From Prorocentrum cordatum (lineage: Eukaryota > Sar > Dinophyceae > Prorocentrales > Prorocentraceae), in assembly GCA_963575745.1 (NCBI GenBank), contig CAUYUJ010010446.1:1121089-1185088 (forward strand): DNA of 64,000 nt, in the 5' to 3' direction. Both the position numbers and the translations under genes were made by a program. Positions 62,573 to 64,000 of this stretch are shown piece after piece. Numbering within the stretch: position 1 is the stretch's first letter; each line of letters opens with the position of its first letter. The notes under the pieces were generated by a model that did no database searches, had not been told where the DNA came from, and worked only from the letters and a program-made list of their open reading frames with translations.

Positions 62573-62935
62573 CAAAATGTTTGCAAATCGAGCACACGTC
62601 ATAAAGCGAGGCATCCGCACGCCGCAAATAACCCACACCGAAACGAAGCTAGGCTACGTACAAATCGGCCTTCACGTCCACTCGTGTAAAGCACAATGTT
62701 TGCAAATCGAGCACACACCATATAGCGAGGCACCCACACGCCGCAAATAGGTAACCCGCATCAAGACGAAGATAGGCCGCGTGCAAATCGGGCCTCACGT
62801 CCACTCGTCAAAAACAACATGTTTGCAAATCGAGCACACATCACAAAGCGAGGAACCGGCACGCCGCAAATAATCCACACCAAGACGAAGACAGGCTGCG
62901 TGCAAATCGGGCCTCGCGTCCACACAGGTCCACTC
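62573..62935. repeat. Three tandem copies of a 119-123-bp repeat
   Basis: ATGTTTGCAAATCGAGCACA starts each copy (62573, 62692, 62815 with the preceding bases). Each holds AAGCGAGG...ACGCCGCAAATA and CGTGCAAATCGGGCCTCACG. Copies differ at scattered positions. Confidence 0.85.
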
Positions 62936-63027
62936 TCTGGCGGTCGACAGGCGGCCCGACAGATATGGAGCTCCTGCTGCCAACCACAACGGGATGAGCG
63001 CAAGTCTGCTTCCCAACACATGCCTTC

Positions 63028-63183
63028 GGTCGGGCGTGTCCCCCTACAGGGGGATTTTGGACGAAACATAAAAATATTCCAAAAATGAACCTACAAAAAT
63101 CAACAATGGTCGAGAAATCGTCCCCAGACTATTTTTGGACTATTTGTGATTATTCCCCCCTGTAAAAGGACAGGCCCGACTTG
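63028..63183. mobile_element. MITE family A, copy 7
   Basis: GGTCGGGCGTGTCCCCCTAC...AGGGGGATTTTGGACG at left; AAGTCGGGCCTGTCC inward from the right; interior has GTCCCCAGACTATTTTTGGAC. Confidence 0.82.
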
Positions 63184-63270
63184 ATGCTAAAAGAAACGTG
63201 GTAAGAGAGACGAGAGGGCGGCCCAAGTCTCCGATGCCGTGACTCCTTCACGTGGACCCCAGGGGTCTGG

Positions 63271-63345
63271 ACCCCTTCCCCGGGACCGGTTTTTCCTTCC
63301 GAGTCGTTGCTTGACAGTCCTGGGGGCCTGTGAGGGCCCACCTCG
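63271..63345. repeat. Dispersed repeat family D, partial copy
   Basis: CCCCGGGACCGGTTTTTCC and GAGTCGTTGCTTGACAGTCC only; no stem-loops. Confidence 0.55.
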
Positions 63346-63464
63346 CGTCGTGGCATTCCCAGGGCGACAGGGAGAATATGGGAAGTGTCGGGGGAGAGCC
63401 GCGACGGGTGTGGGGGGGGGGAAGTAGGGGGGAGCCGCGACGGGTATGGGGGGAGGGGGAAACT

Positions 63465-63620
63465 AGGTGGCACATGTCCTCCTACATGCGGAAATCTGGC
63501 GAACATAGAAAATACTAAAACAAACATGAAAAACAATCAACGTGCCCGGAAGATCGTCCCCTGATTATGTTTTAAACTATGTTTGGATATCCCTCCTGTA
63601 GAGGGACATGCTCGACGTAA
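63465..63620. mobile_element. MITE family A, copy 8 (diverged)
   Basis: The left end is diverged (AGGTGGCACATGTCCTCC, TACATGCGGA). The right end, read inward, is TACGTCGAGCATGTCCCTC with TACAGGAGG. The interior keeps GATCGTCCCCTGATTATG. Confidence 0.72.
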
Positions 63621-64000
63621 GGTACGTGAGAGTGGGCTGCGTGGCTTCCGCGGTGCGCGGGGAGGCGACCTGCGCTAGGCAGGTCCTGGGCCGTCGTGCG
63701 GGGTGGCGTCGGGGGGCGGTTGCTTCACAGCTAGTGGCACAGCAGCATCTCGCGCTCCCCTCGCCGCGGCAGAGCCGCGACGGCTGGTGTTTGGCCAAGC
63801 TCGGCCTCCAGAGAGGCCCTCGCCGGGCCCCGGGACCGTCACGAAACCACCTGGGAGGAGCGTCTGTGGACTTCTTGGAGCGCGTGTCTTTGTTTTTAGC
63901 GATAATGGGCATTATAGGGGGGGGGAGGAGCCAGGGGGGGGTATACTGTGACGCCTCCCCCCCGCCGGGCGCACGGCGGCAGTGCCCGGAGCGCACTGGG
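63621..64000. other. No gene seen
   Basis: GC-rich DNA to the window edge. A fragment GGCCCTCGCCGGGCCCCGGGACCGTC (split as GGCCCTCGCCGGGCC and CCGGGACCGTC) near 63815-63840 resembles the family D core in reverse. Confidence 0.35.

Overview
This window looks like a stretch of nuclear genome from a dinoflagellate. I see no host gene that I can name with confidence. Four things support the assignment. (1) A tandem pair of dinoflagellate spliced-leader relics lies on the minus strand at 7172-7208. (2) A very large, decayed Ty1/copia element has integrase, reverse transcriptase and RNase H motifs of the kind I associate with dinoflagellate copia elements (for example HVDD in place of YVDD). (3) Two different non-LTR retrotransposons are present. 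(4) The DNA is GC-rich and full of (CTC/GAG)n tracts, MITEs and satellite. I cannot name the genus. Nothing points to a bacterium or a virus.

Layout. 1-0.4 kb: open minus-strand sequence running off the edge. 0.4-7.2 kb: a frameshifted LINE on the minus strand (zinc finger/coiled-coil ORF1, endonuclease, reverse transcriptase). Its 5' end coincides with the spliced-leader relics, and a 1.35-kb terminal-inverted-repeat (TIR) element sits inside its ORF1. 7.2-10.2 kb: minus-strand fragments of unrecognised protein-coding sequence. 10.2-17.4 kb: MITE, minisatellites, microsatellites and dispersed repeats. 17.39-37.85 kb: a 20.46-kb Ty1/copia element on the minus strand with about 262-bp LTRs, a tRNA-iMet-like primer-binding site, Gag, a roughly 5-kb module duplicated in tandem (each copy with a RING-H2 finger), protease, a methyltransferase-like module, integrase, reverse transcriptase and RNase H. 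A paralogous empty target site lies at 60.27-60.36 kb. 38.46-46.12 kb: a satellite of about 12 units of about 643 bp. Each unit has two related halves, and both are built from a roughly 21-bp monomer. 46.1-64 kb: a mosaic of dispersed repeats, two MITE families (eight copies of one, two of the other), microsatellites, a 5'-truncated LINE with a perfect 20-bp target-site duplication (52.64-54.08 kb), and a triplicated 120-bp repeat.

The most unusual signal is inside the copia polyprotein. A 14-bp near-palindrome (plus strand GCAGGTNNCCCYGC) recurs roughly thirty times, always read as the pentapeptide Ala-Gly-X-Pro-Ala, with nearly fixed wobble bases (Gly GGG, X codon ending in A, Pro CCT). This looks like an in-frame coding micro-element rather than selection on protein sequence alone. 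Other points of interest are the RING-H2 and methyltransferase-like domains in a copia element, the membrane-like segments at the start of its Gag, and a stem-loop-bracketed dispersed repeat with compensatory changes.
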